A stretch of 37,192 bases of DNA from Smittium mucronatum (Eukaryota; Kickxellomycota; Harpellomycetes; Harpellales; Legeriomycetaceae). Made by a program: the position numbers and the translations under genes. How positions within the stretch are numbered: position 1 is the stretch's first letter; every line of letters starts with the position of its first letter. The DNA lies in NCBI GenBank assembly GCA_001953115.1, contig LSSL01001512.1, positions 1 to 37,192 on the forward strand, written 5' to 3'. Below the pieces are notes generated by a model that was not told the DNA's origin, ran no database searches, and saw nothing but the letters and a program-made list of their open reading frames with translations. Positions 10,490 to 21,868 of this stretch are shown here, in pieces.

Positions 10490-11520
10490 AGTTTCAAGGG
10501 AATAAAAAATTTCTGAGAATAGTTTGAGAATTACCTCAACTCGGCTAAGCCAGAAATTCTGGCGCTTCAGGAAACCTTTTTTAAAAAAAACATGCAGATA
10601 CACAATATCTGTGCACGACTGTATAGAGTCGAAAGCATACTAAGCCCAGGGTGGTATTGGGCTACTATCGGCTACTAGGGAAAAATCAGGACTATTTATT
10701 AATGAATATAAAGGTTACTAAACATGAATATCTAGGATTATAAGAGGTAAATACTCAAATGGAAAGACATTTGACATGCTTGTAGCGAATGTTCACATAC
10801 CAAGCGCTGGCATTAGGCGCTCAAATTTCAAATAAGAAATTCTTGGGTTCGCCTAAATGGAAAAAATTAAATTTAAAAAAAAATAAATACTAGGAGACTT
10901 CAATATGAACGTCCCAAGTGTAAGCGATTTTATATCTAGGCTTGGTTTGAGCCATCAAAAAATTGAAGTAAAGAATTTCTCGAGATCTAGATATAACAAA
11001 AGCGAAATCCGTCGCATGATTGACCATATATTTTATGCCGGAATCAGCATAGGAGAAAACCGGTGCACCTCAAACAAAAATGTCGAAATTTTTGACCATA
11101 TGCCGATCAATACCGAATAGAATTTCAATTCACTTGAAATTCCAGCCAAAAAAATCAAAATTAACGCAAATCAAATTCTATTTGCAGTAGACCAATTAAT
11201 TAATAGTAACAAATTTAGCCCATTAATTGATGCTGATATGAATCTAAATCAGTTTTATGAAGTACTTATTGATACTGTATTGTCAGAATCGAAGCAGCTT
11301 CAAGCCACTACTGCTGCCACTGAGTTTTGGTCAAAACCTCTGTCCAAAAGAACGATTTAAACAATCAAAAATCGTAGGGATAAATTAAGAGATTTTTGGA
11401 ATGGCAAAATCGATAGAATCGATTACTTAATAGCCAAATCGAACGCAATAGATTCAATAAAATCTGATCGCAAAATTTACATAGACAAAAAAAATGAAAT
11501 TAATATATGAAAAAATTATT
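10490..11520 (+). pseudogene. LINE ORF2, APE-type endonuclease domain, broken
   Basis: The segment NYLNSAKPEILALQETFF has the LQET motif (10565-10576) that carries the catalytic Glu of exonuclease-endonuclease-phosphatase folds. Downstream come LGDFNMN (GDFN at 10893-10904), MIDHIFYAG at about 11017-11043 and DHMPI (11094-11108, the usual SDHxPI site with its catalytic His). The run 10890-11120 is open; elsewhere stops interrupt. The domain nicks target DNA to prime reverse transcription. The last part (11120-11520) is the lysine/asparagine-rich linker to the RT. Confidence 0.78.
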
Positions 11521-11759
11521 TTTGATTACTCCCAAAACTATTAGAGAACCATCAAATCATACACCGGGAACACGCTCAGGAGCATTTCGGACTGCCCGGT
11601 GTATGATAAAAATAAAAATATTATAAAAAAACAAAAATATTGAAATTTGGAAAAATTATTTTGGCTAATTTGCCAATGGTTCTACTGGGAATAGCCGCTT
11701 GCCATTAAGTGGGAATCACTGATAAAAACTTACTAAGACTACTTTCCAGAGTGCGAAAC

Positions 11760-12902
11760 TAATATCAAATGGTCTGGTATTACCATTGCAATAAGTGAAA
11801 CACCTAATAACAAGGCTCCTGGCTCTAACTGAATACCCAATGAGGAATGGAAACTGGTGGTCTTTGAAAAAATTCCAGAGTCAAAAATGCTAAAAATTAT
11901 TTTCAAAATTATCAATTTAATGTAAGATTCTGGGGAAATCCCAACTAATATGAACACTAGTATAATAGTACCGGTACCTAAAAAGGGAGATATCAAATAC
12001 CCCAATAATTATTTGGGAATTTCGCTAATTCCAACCCTTTCGAAGATACTATCGAAAATAATAGCTACTAAATTGGTACAGATCGACAAGAAATACGAAA
12101 TATTAGTCAGGGAAAAAGTCGGATTTCGAAATTTTGAGGAGTGCGCCGCTCAAGTGACAACCCTATACGAAATTTTTCGGTGAAGAAAAATTAAAAATAA
12201 AAAACCTATAGATGCTATAATGACTATAGCAAAGCCTACACCAAGTGTTCCATAAGGCACTGCTGTACAAAATAAAGGCATTGAGATTGAAGGGAGTTAC
12301 TCAGCGCTATCTGGGGCCTGTAAAGGTCACCGAAAATTGCTGTTAGGATTGGAAATGATGTCTCCAAACCCACTGAATACCTATTTGGGCTGAGAAAAGG
12401 CTGCCTAGCCCCACAAATACTATTTGATTTTTACTTCATCGATCTTTTCAGAGCATTAAAGGTGTATATGTCTCTGGACTCACCTCTAATATACCTGTGC
12501 TGCTTTTTGCTAATGATGCCGTACTATTGGTCGAATATGAGGCTGATATGCAAATAGTACTAAATCAAATTACTGATGTATCTAACACTTGCGAAATGGC
12601 ATTGAATGCATCCAAGTACGATGCGATGAATTTTTCCGGTCTCAAATAGTCCAGTCTGATATTAAAAGGCCAAAATATTCCAAATACTTATAAGTACACA
12701 TTTTGAGCTAAATTATGAACTATAAATTCGAAGTGTCTGTGACCATACGAAAACAACAAATTAAAGATCAGAAAGGCTTTCTACGCTAAATATAGCTTCT
12801 TGAAACGTAGCGACGTACCTGTTAGCCTAAGAATAAAATTCATAAATTCGTTTTTGATGCCTATTGGTTTTTACGGAGGCGAGACCTTTGGGATGAGTGA
12901 AG
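11760..12902 (+). pseudogene. LINE ORF2, reverse transcriptase domain with damaged active site
   Basis: Recognisable RT blocks: NNKAPGSN near 11808-11830, then the open run 11950-12183 with IIVPVPKKGDIKYPNNYLGI (block 2/2a) and SLIPTLSKILSKIIATKL. Next come GCLAP-like and FDFYFIDLFRALK-like remnants, and LLFANDAVLLVEYE with the catalytic box at 12506-12517. The canonical FADD box reads FAND here: the first aspartate codon is AAT. After frame changes comes the thumb segment SDVPVSLRIKFINSFLMPIG... YGGETFGMSE ending at the gap. Stops, frame changes and the lost Asp show it is inactive. Confidence 0.82.
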
Positions 12903-13613
12903 NNNNNNNNNNNNNNNNNNNNNNNNNNNNNNNNNNNNNNNNNNNNNNNNNNNNNNNNNNNNNNNNNNNNNNNNNNNNNNNNNNNNNNNNNNNNNNNNNN
13001 NNNNNNNNNNNNNNNNNNNNNNNNNNNNNNNNNNNNNNNNNNNNNNNNNNNNNNNNNNNNNNNNNNNNNNNNNNNNNNNNNNNNNNNNNNNNNNNNNNNN
13101 NNNNNNNNNNNNNNNNNNNNNNNNNNNNNNNNNNNNNNNNNNNNNNNNNNNNNNNNNNNNNNNNNNNNNNNNNNNNNNNNNNNNNNNNNNNNNNNNNNNN
13201 NNNNNNNNNNNNNNNNNNNNNNNNNNNNNNNNNNNNNNNNNNNNNNNNNNNNNNNNNNNNNNNNNNNNNNNNNNNNNNNNNNNNNNNNNNNNNNNNNNNN
13301 NNNNNNNNNNNNNNNNNNNNNNNNNNNNNNNNNNNNNNNNNNNNNNNNNNNNNNNNNNNNNNNNNNNNNNNNNNNNNNNNNNNNNNNNNNNNNNNNNNNN
13401 NNNNNNNNNNNNNNNNNNNNNNNNNNNNNNNNNNNNNNNNNNNNNNNNNNNNNNNNNNNNNNNNNNNNNNNNNNNNNNNNNNNNNNNNNNNNNNNNNNNN
13501 NNNNNNNNNNNNNNNNNNNNNNNNNNNNNNNNNNNNNNNNNNNNNNNNNNNNNNNNNNNNNNNNNNNNNNNNNNNNNNNNNNNNNNNNNNNNNNNNNNNN
13601 NNNNNNNNNNNNN
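12903..13613. other. Assembly gap (711 N)
   Basis: A run of unknown bases inside LINE ORF2. Apparent long ORFs spanning it are artefacts of translating N. The true length of missing sequence is unknown. Confidence 0.97.
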
Positions 13614-14272
13614 CAGATCAAGATGGATAAAAAAATTTTGAGTCAAGAATTCAAAAGGTGAAACAAACATCACTATAGTCGACTGAAAAAAAAGCAATAA
13701 CTGGTCTAAAATTCACCAGTGGACGGTGGACCGAAAAGTCGGCGGAAATGGAAACTGGATGAATCTTCAGCTGCTGTACTCTAATCTGAAACTTGGCCTC
13801 CAGGAAATCTGGAAAATGCGAATGGGGATCTTATGGATCGTCCTGCGACTATCAAATATGAAATTTTTAGACGAAAATTTTTTAAAAAATTGTCCCTTCT
13901 GCAAAATCCATGTGCCTGAAGCTGCCGACCACATCTTATTAAATTGATCTCGATGAGTCATACAGCGAGATGAGAAAATCGGCCTGTTCATACCTGCACC
14001 GATTCACTCAGAAATAAAAAGCCAACTTTCTAATTTCAACGAATCACAGTTGGTGATAGCTACAAAACTCCTTTGGGGAAAGGGGGGTCTAAAAAAACTT
14101 TAATTCAGCTACAAGCTGATACATCTAATCATAAATTTGCACTGGAAACAGCCAAATTTTTGATTGGCATCCGCGTGCCGCGAACACTTAAGCTCCATAA
14201 TTTAAATGATTTACCAGTCCCCTTGAACCAATCCCCTCGAGGTATGTAGCTACTAGAGCGGCAGAGGGGAGT
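13614..14272 (+). pseudogene. LINE ORF2, C-terminal region with zinc-finger remnant
   Basis: In 13726-13947 the frame ends NCPFCKIHVPEAADHILLN followed immediately by TGA. The pattern C-X2-C-X(n)-H-X(4)-C is the usual C-terminal zinc finger of many LINE ORF2 proteins, and here the last Cys position is occupied by the stop. A further ~300 nt in shifted frames (RPVHTCTDSL..., ETAKFLIGIRVPRTLKLHNL) completes the protein up to about 14270. Confidence 0.68.
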
Positions 14273-14390
14273 TGGGTGAATTTTTTTTAAAAAATTTCAC
14301 TTTTTTTAATTTTTTTAAATTAGTTGTTATAACTGTTTATTAACTTCAAAAAAAATTTCCCGTAATATATATATAAGGTTTATTTTGTAA
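14223..14390 (+). repeat. LINE 3' tail shared with other repeats
   Basis: GGTATGTAGCTACTAG then CGGCAGAGGGGAG, followed by T/A-rich sequence, matches GGTACGCAGCCGATAG then CGGCAGAGGAGC in the repeat at 15090-15713 and a more decayed version at 22345-22375. CCCCTC (14233-14238) can pair with GAGGGG in 14264-14270, giving a possible 3' stem-loop of the sort LINE reverse transcriptases recognise. Confidence 0.55.
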
Positions 14391-15089
14391 GAGATTTTGT
14401 TGTATAAACTTTTTTGTAAGAAACTTTTCTTTTCTTTTACTTTTTTAAAAGTAAAATTAGAAGCTGCAAACAAAAAATATCCCATTTTCTTAGTCGTAGC
14501 TATCACTTTAATAGAAATTTTGAAATATGATATGAACTAAATTCTTAAATTTAAATTTAGCCAAAGCTAAAAAGGATATAAAAAAATTGAGATAAAAAAA
14601 AAGAAAATTCATACTTAAACATCAGACTAAGTATAAAAATTAAAAAGACTCTATGTCAGCTTCTCGCAATTCGGTAAAAAATAATAGTTAAATTGTTGAA
14701 TTTAATATATTTCGTGTGAGAAAAAACGATTTATCAAATCCATCGCTTTAATAATGCTGATAATTTAGTTATACTATGAAGTATTTTTCATACATTACTA
14801 TGGAACGATTGTAAAAAAAATTCTATGTAATTTTATACCATTAAAAGGTCTGGAATTTTTTCTTAAAGAATATTAATAATGCCCCTACTTTATTCCTTTT
14901 TACATTCGCCGTCATAATATTGAAAATAAACGAAAGCCATTTTATTTTTTGCCAAAAACATTTACATTATGCTATTTCCCCCCTAGATTCTAGCAATAGG
15001 CATATCGAACTCATTGACAATTGTTTCATCTAACTGTTCCATTTGTCGCATCGCGATAGGGGTTTTCACGAAATATGGGGGGGGGGGGG
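14391..15089. other. AT-rich spacer
   Basis: No gene or repeat recognised. It ends in a 13-G homopolymer at 15077-15089 directly before the next repeat. Confidence 0.5.
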
Positions 15090-15713
15090 TTGATCCTCTA
15101 AGGGTGAAATATCTTGACGTGGTTTAGAGGCTTTTCAGTGATCTTTTTGAAGTACAGTAAGCTAAAATTGCGCACAGAGTTGTACTATTCTTGGTTATGA
15201 GTAGTGGAGACAGGGCAATGCGATTCGGAGACAGCGATTCCAGTGGAGGACCATCTCGAAACAGGAGGAACCGATCGTTTAGCACAGCTGAGACATAGTC
15301 TAGTGCACAAGTCCAGCGTTCGACAGTCAGACGGATCTCAGCGTCTAAAAAATATTTGTAGGAAAGCCATGTCGATCAATCCCACGTTTGGGTAGGAGCC
15401 TAATTTTATTAATCCTGTTAGAAGTAGGCTCTGAATAGGAGCTCAATAGCTTCAATGAACTTTTTTTCATTGACAAAGAGCTTAATTCATGACTGCACGT
15501 AACCTCAGTCATCCAGCCTACTTGAAGCAATGTCAGGGGGGGTCTTTCGGTTGGTAGATTGAACCCTTTTCCCGTAGGTACGCAGCCGATAGTCCGGCAG
15601 AGGAGCTTATTGTAGTTAGGAAGATAGTTTTCTCTATACTTCTTTTTCTTTTTTTCAAATTTTTTTAGTATAGTTTTTAATGACGTTATCTTACAATAAA
15701 ATTCCGTGATACA
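15090..15713 (+). repeat. Interspersed repeat, copy A (LINE-tail repeat, SINE-like or LINE subfamily 3' end)
   Basis: About 620 bp, clearly less AT-rich than its surroundings. Ordered matches with 21869-22490 include GTGAAATATCTTGACGTGGT, TTGTACTATTCTTGG, GGAGGACCATCTCGAAACA, GATCTCAGCGTCTAA... GTAGGAAA, CATCCAGCCTACTTGAAG, TATACTTCTTTTTCTTTTTT and ATGACGTTATCTTACAATAA. Its last ~150 bp also resemble the end of the LINE at 14223-14390. A 63-codon ORF at 15204-15395 is not recognisable. Either it is a non-autonomous element borrowing the LINE's 3' end, or the truncated end of a diverged LINE; the sequence does not decide. Confidence 0.65.
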
Positions 15714-16259
15714 AAAAAAATAATAAAAAAACTAGCAAACATATAGCTTTCTGGTATTTATAAAGCATAATAAAACCATAATTACACTATTCAGGAGAGT
15801 ATTTAGTTTAAAACACTCTTTTTTTTATTGATTTCGTTCGCAGTTTAACATGGTGTATTTTATTAGTTCAATATATTGGCAAATTTCTCAAAATTAGAAG
15901 CTAGCTTTATTTTTATTGATCCAAAATTAAGATCAGACAATTTTTGTATGTAGTTCAATAAATCCGAAAAAGGAAATATAATTTAGATCCAATTAACTGT
16001 CTTCTTTATCAAAGCATCTTCCATTATACATCAGGGGGTGTTCACTTTAAGTTATATCTTTTATCAGATAACACAATCAAAATTTCAAAAACAAATTAAA
16101 TTCCTTTAAAAAAATAAGTGATACTAAAAAAAAAACAATGAGATATTCGTCGAAACTACATAATATGTCATAATTATCATCAATACTTTAGCGAAAGTAT
16201 TATAAAAGCTTAAAAATTTATTTTATTATAATTCAAAAAAAATGGTAATAAAGGATTTC
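15714..16259. other. AT-rich spacer
   Basis: Nothing supported beyond A/T-rich sequence between copy A and the DIRS-like element. Confidence 0.5.
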
Positions 16260-16493
16260 TGAGCACACTGAGGTGAAGATTAATGAACTTACAGAAATTT
16301 TAAATCAGTTCTTGAGAAAAAAAGGCTCCCAAATCTTGTAAGAGGTCACATTCGTGACCAAAAAAACTCCGGCAACTGATCTTCAGGTCATCATAGAGTT
16401 TATAAAAGCTACCCTTTATATCTAAGAAGACTTCTCTCTCAAATCACTGACAGAAGATAAATAAAATAACCCGATATAGTCGTGCAAATTAGC

Positions 16494-16835
16494 AGTTCTA
16501 TGAGCCACAAGCTGCAGTCGCGGAAAGATCAAGCTTCAGCGGAAGTTAGGAAGGTTTATAAAGCCCTTGAAAATTAACAAGCAGCGTTAACACAAGAATC
16601 TAGAACGATCGAACTATACTTACACCAAATAATCCAGTAAGCCTCCAGTTTATTGATAAAAGATCAACATATAATATTTAAAGGTACGATGAAAGTTCTA
16701 TTGTCTGAAATCACTTCTTCTGAAATTCAATGTCGCATATAAAACCTAAATAGGGTGATTTATATGCCTGATAATCCATCGAATCTAGCAGAATCGGAAA
16801 TTAAACTTTTATTGGTCAAGAAAAGCTTGGTGTAC
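16494..16835 (+). pseudogene. DIRS-like gag region, broken
   Basis: One frame reads SSMSHKLQSRKDQASAEVRK, then TIELYLHQIIQ, LLIKDQHIIFKGTMKVLLSE and MPDNPSNLAESEIKLLLVKK, with a few in-frame stops. The helical, charged character and position upstream of RT fit a gag-like ORF. There is no diagnostic motif, so the assignment rests on position. Confidence 0.45.
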
Positions 16836-17339
16836 TTTTGACCAGCAAGAAACCGAAAAAACTCTTCAAAATCCGAAATATCTTTAGCTGGCTCCAGTTT
16901 ATGGGGTTCCAAGAAGGTATCAGCAGATTTTGCTACTGCATAAGCCACCAAAGGTGCAACTCAAGTTTGCACGTCTAAAAACTACCCGAAACATGGAATA
17001 TTAGCAATAGGGAGTCTAGACAGAAGCTATTCAAAACCCCTCGTTAGAGGGCCTTCTCACAATGTTTAATCAGGCAATGAATTTCTAACTGATAAAAAAT
17101 GGGTCCGTTAAATTTCTAATAAGAGCTTTAGGACCCCTTTTAGGGATCCGAAATCAAAACTTACGGATTCGGATATTATCTTCGGGGTGCAAATGCACCC
17201 CCAAAGTACCAATGTTATCTACGCAAAAAACCGAGGGAAACAAGTTCAAGAGCACGGTCTGTAATTAAAGTGGAGGTAGCTTTGCTATTGAAAAATAAAC
17301 CAATTGAGGAAGTAAAAACCAGAGAAACAAGATTTTAAT

Positions 17340-17750
17340 GCAATCTTTTCGTAATTCAGAAAAATACCATGGGATTTAGACCAGAACTGGACCTTAGAAG
17401 CCTCAAAAACTAGGTGGGACAGAAAAAATTTTAGATGAATCCCTGGAAACTATCTATCGCCTTATAAGGGGGAAAGGAAATTTACTTGGTTGGACCTTGA
17501 ATACTCGTTGATGCATATAATATTCCACAATTTGCACAAGAAATAGATATTATTCTATTGAAGCAATCTTTAGTATCATTTCAGAGTCTTCCTGTTTTGC
17601 CTTTATTTAATCCCGCACACTTTTACCAAAGTTCTACACCCAATACTGATATTGAGATGGAAGAAAGGTATAATAATATTTGTGTACTGGGAAAATATTC
17701 TGATAATCGGAGGATTGAAAGAAAAACGTAAAAATATATGAATCGTATTT
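17340..17750 (+). pseudogene. DIRS-like reverse transcriptase, catalytic box mutated
   Basis: Reads NLFVIQKNTMGFRPELDLRS (RT block with FRPxxDLRxLN), then GQKKF-x-MNPWKLS and, after stops, VDAYN. The later block KVLHPILILRWKKGIIIFVY leads to the active-site position at 17685-17696, where the usual Y-L-D-D reads Y-W-E-N, followed by ILIIGGLKEK. Both catalytic aspartates are lost. A segment around 17085-17160 (FLTDKKWVR... RTPFRDPKSK) resembles the conserved region just before RT in DIRS elements. Confidence 0.75.
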
Positions 17751-17839
17751 ACTCGTTACTAGTGGAACTAGTATAAAAAATCAAGATTGATAAATCAATA
17801 AAAACTTCATAAATCGATAACTCATCTTTGCATGGTCAC

Positions 17840-18301
17840 AAAAAAAAGGATTTCGATAATCAAAGTCTCTTCATTCAAGGTCAGGGACCTCATAGGGAAG
17901 CTTTTAAAATCTTGAAAGCTGTTCAGAAAATTTTAAGATGTCTAACGATCTTCATGGGGAAAGCTCAAGCGATTTCTGTACCTTTTCTGCAAGATCTATG
18001 AAGCTGATGATATTTCTAGAGTTGAATAATTATTATTATTAAGGTGAAATTTTGGACTTCAATGGTTTTACTTACTGAACCTGCGATACAGAACCTAATA
18101 TTTTGGGGAAATCAGCTAGCAAGATGGAATTTAAAATCTTTACTATCTGAATATTTAGAACTGGATATATTTAAAAATTACAGAGAGATGGCATGGGGGA
18201 TAATTTTTTATTCCTTCTACTATTCAGGCTTGAGTAAACCCGCACACACTTCGGTTCAAATCAAAGAAATAAAGCTACTGACAGTAATTTATGCTCTCTA
18301 G
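17840..18301 (+). pseudogene. DIRS-like RNase H region
   Basis: SSFKVRDLIGKLLK is followed, after a frame change, by LTIFMGKAQAISVPFLQDL (about 17940-18000), which matches the DIRS/Ngaro (L)xxFIGKAQA signature. The open run 18044-18301 then reads EPAIQNLIFWGNQLARWNLK... LDIFKNYREMAWGIIF... IKEIKLLTVIYAL, the typical LxxWxxxLxxWNGxxL / xxDASxxGWG / xxNxKELLAVxxAL pattern. The expected D-A-S-E position reads N-Y-R-E, so a catalytic Asp is lost. Confidence 0.72.
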
Positions 18302-18917
18302 CTTTAAATTGCTGTTTGACTCTCGTAACTAGTTTATTCCGAAAATATTGTCGCCTTGGCATATTTGAGAAATTTTCGACAATCTACCTCACCCAATATA
18401 TAAAAGAATTTGATAGCACCTCCTCAAAACGAAAAATCGCCCTCGAGTAACATATGTACCGTCAGAAATTAACCCTTCAAATCACCCTAGATGTTTTACT
18501 GCACAAAAATAGTGGCCCCTTTGCAAACAGTCATAAACAGCGATATGCTTGGAGTATGTTACTCACGATGTCGAATTATTCGAAAATAATACGGGCAAGA
18601 TAATATATCTTTACTAAAGCTATTATCAGGAACACAATGCGGTGGATAAGAAATCTCTGATTCACAATTGGATGAACTTGAACAGATCCCTATTGCTACA
18701 TCCCATGTAATTTAACACTACAGACGATACAGAAGTTGCTCAGAGAGAATATATCTCTGTTATTAGTGACGCCCCTATTTAAGACCGCGATTTGTTACCC
18801 CAAGCTTACAAAAACTTTCAATAAAGCTGCCAAGGTTTTTACAAGCGACAGCGGTAGTTCCAGATCCAAAAACAGAAACCACCCGTTATCAAAGAGCAAA
18901 AACTGGTTCCTAATAGC

Positions 18918-19172
18918 ATGAGAAATCGGATATTTATACTCCAAACACAAGGTCTGGTCGACAATACCATTAAAGTTATATTAAAAAATCAAGTAGCAGT
19001 CAAAATGAGTTCGTTGAAACATTCCAATCAACAGTATTTTTTAGAATTTGTATATCAGCAACATTCAATCAGTATAAATACAAGCAAGCCCATAGTAAAC
19101 TTCCTGATACATATATTAACATCCAAGCAGCTAATTTTGAATAAAATCAGGTCGATATGTCGGTATCGGTAA
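18918..19172 (+). pseudogene. Tyrosine recombinase core-binding domain of the DIRS-like element
   Basis: LQTQGLVDNTIKVILKNQVA... SNQQYFLEFVYQQHSISINT... PIVNFLIHILTSKQL... IRSICRYR follows the pattern of tyrosine-recombinase SAM-like N-terminal domains in DIRS elements (a G-x-S/D-x-x-T start, a xxYxxxWxxF-like helix, and a VxxFLxxL-x(n)-SxxTIxxxxSAI-like end). The catalytic domain should follow in 19175-19800, but I could not recognise its R-H-x-x-R-Y residues through the stops. Confidence 0.62.
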
Positions 19173-19800
19173 TTCTAGCCACCGAACCATATGAAATTGA
19201 AAACTCACATTGTCTCGAAATTTTTTTAAAAGCAACAAATGAGACCTAAATAATATCATTTATTAGAAAAAATATGGATATATCTCCTATAATACCTATA
19301 TTGAATGAATGGAGTATATACTCGAAAATCGGAAATTCAATAGCTGACAGCCAAGGCGTGCTTTTTTATAGAAATATGCGTATTTTTGCGTGTTAGCAAA
19401 ATACACAGGATTGATGATGCTGAAACCACCATATTTAGTGTAATTAATTATTATTTAATCGCTGCACCGAAGAAAAAGCGCAAATTTAAACTCATAGAGC
19501 AACATTGTGATATAAGCAGGTATAAAAATCGAATGCCCTGAAATTTTTTGGCATAAGAGGTATTTAAGGCTAAATTTGCTACAAATTTGTGCCCAATGCT
19601 TCATTGTAAAATTAGAAATATCTTATTTAACCAAATGTTTAGATAAATTAACGAATTCAATAACCATCATCAGTGGACAGCATTAGTAGAAATATCTATT
19701 CTCGATATGGTTTAATAGAAAGTCCTCCAAACACTACGAACCTCAAGGATATGATATTGACGCGACACTACGACCAATTTAGGATATTCGACCGGTAAAA

Positions 19801-21868
19801 TATTATCACATGCATTTTGGTCAAATTATGCTATTTTTGATACGTATTATCGGCTAACTCACAGTAAAAAGTCAAATACGACGGAATCAGTAACACCTCT
19901 AGATTTACCTAATATGACCAACTCCTGGAGTATAATGTAGAAATAATCGAGCTCTTTAGGGTGAATATTAATCGATATTATACAAAGTGGAAGTCATATT
20001 AAGTTCCACCCGGCAGTTTCAATGAACCTTTGAAAAAGATGGTAAGGATTAAATAATCGGTACTTTTGACAAATATTCTTTTTTTCTTTTTATTATCACT
20101 TATTTTTTGAATAATTTCTTTTTTTTTTTGGATGTTCGATTTTCTTATCCAATAAAATATTTTAACACTATTTATGACCACTCATTTGTATAAAATAAAT
20201 TTTTATTAAATTATTGGAGCTCATTACGTGTTTTTTCTATAGCTAACATTATTAAAAATATATTAATTAGTTTATTTACTTTATCTTAAGTGAAAAAAAG
20301 GCATCTAATTACATAGTGATAAATAAGTTTTGAATGGAAATTTATACAGCTCTTTTATATCAGAAATATAAAAAAAAAGCGTTAACTTTTTCTGAGAATT
20401 TAGAAACATCTATATATATTTTATCCGATCTATTTATTTATAATGCTTTCTTCTATTATACAACTTGTAATTATTTCTGTGTTTAAAAGATAATCTAGTC
20501 CTGGTGGATTTTTTTAGATGATTTTTTTTTTAGATATTGTATCCGGTATATATATAAAAAGTTATAAGAAATTTATAATTTATAATTACAATGTTATGTG
20601 GTGGGTTAAAAGTAAATTTTAGATCACATTTCGTATATAAATCAGTAGAAATATATTATGGCAACTTTATTAGTGATGGAGATAGAAACACATTTATTTT
20701 CATCTTTACATAAAAAAAATATTGATCATCTGAATATTTTAAGATATTTTTGACGCAAAAGAAAAACTACAAAGGGATAAGACTTAGGATGAATATATAA
20801 TTAAATAAATATTGCTATATTAAGATGTAACAAAATGATAATCAAAATAAATGTATTCAGCTCTATGATCTTTTTAAACATTTATTTATCCGTCACTAAA
20901 TTATATTTCAAAATATGGGAATTTAACCCGGATACTAGTATTTATATTCATTATAATTTTGGAACGCTTATATTTCATAAATATGTTTAAAATCTTTGCT
21001 GTTACAAATAAAAAATATGAACGACCAAAATCTTTATGAAATTATTTTTAAAATTTAGGAATGTATTATTAAAATAACAGAAAAAATCTAAAATAATATA
21101 TAATACGCTTATTTAAATTGTGCCACAATTCAAAAAAAAATAATCTTTGTTTGATGAATGCTTAAGAATGAAATTGACAAGAAATAACGTGTAACATATT
21201 GCTTATATTTTATTTTATTTTGCTTTAAGGGTGGATTTAAAAAATAAGAAATTTGAGTTCTTATATATTATATTTTTGATACCCAAAAGTCTAAATAATA
21301 TTTTACTGGTTAAATTGTTTTAATGTAATCATCTACTAAAAAAAATAAAGTGGGCTATATCTAAACGCATACATTAATTTTTAACAACAATATATCCGTT
21401 TGAAATTCAAATAATGATTTTATTAATCGAAAAACACAAAATTCATTATTATTAATGATGACGTAGGTATTCCTCGATTATCATCGCGGATGAGATTCTA
21501 AAAAAATCCGCAAATCTAAAAAAATCTCAAATATTAAACTCACAATTTTGCAAAATTTACAGCCCAATTGTAGGTGATTCTTTACATTAATAATCAATCT
21601 TCATAAAAGAAGATAACTAATTATAAACTCTAATATGCATAATTATCTCAAATTCAAGAGGATGAGTCCCATGAAAAAAAATTCTCCGAATTATAGGTTC
21701 TTTATTAAATTAACATAAAAAAAACAATTACCTTAAAATTACATTCATAATCATATTGAATAAAAACATATGAAATTTTATCCAATGAAATTTCTGCAAA
21801 TTATTGGGTAGAATCACTCCGTATAAATTAAGAATTCGCGGACTAAAAAGAAGTTTGTAATGTAAAAA
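19801..21868. other. AT-rich region without recognised genes
   Basis: Very A/T-rich with long homopolymers. Nothing coding, RNA-like or repeated is supported. The DIRS-like element may extend a little into its left part. Confidence 0.55.

Larger units (their letters stand above)
8563..14390 (+). mobile_element. Degraded APE-type non-LTR retrotransposon (LINE), two ORFs
   Basis: A plus-strand element of about 5.8 kb in the order ORF1 with CCHC knuckle, apurinic-like endonuclease, reverse transcriptase, C-terminal zinc-finger region and A/T-rich tail. This is the standard order for endonuclease-encoding LINEs. Every coding segment has stops and frame changes, so the copy is dead. A 711-base run of N at 12903-13613 hides part of ORF2 between the RT and the zinc finger. 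The 5' end is set at the first plausible ATG (8563) and the 3' end at the end of the T/A-rich tail; both are approximate. Confidence 0.8.
16260..19800 (+). mobile_element. Degraded DIRS-like tyrosine-recombinase retrotransposon
   Basis: A plus-strand series of remnants in the DIRS order: a gag-like region (about 16490-16830), RT (17340-17750), RNase H with the DIRS-type GKAQA segment (17840-18301) and a tyrosine-recombinase core-binding domain (18918-19172). This combination defines DIRS-type elements, which integrate by recombinase rather than by an integrase or endonuclease. Many stops and frame changes are present. I could not identify the split or inverted terminal repeats of an intact DIRS, so the ends are approximate. 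Confidence 0.75.

Noticed and set aside
9050..10603. Minus-strand ORFs of 65-122 codons
   Set aside because: They are antisense to the LINE ORF1 and endonuclease, whose motifs (CCHC, LQET) are on the plus strand.
12800..13697. Several long ORFs of 254-278 codons on both strands
   Set aside because: They consist almost wholly of untranslated N from the assembly gap at 12903-13613.
20000..20180. 60-codon minus-strand ORF rich in K and I
   Set aside because: Composition is what A/T-rich DNA gives by chance; no motif, no conserved neighbour.
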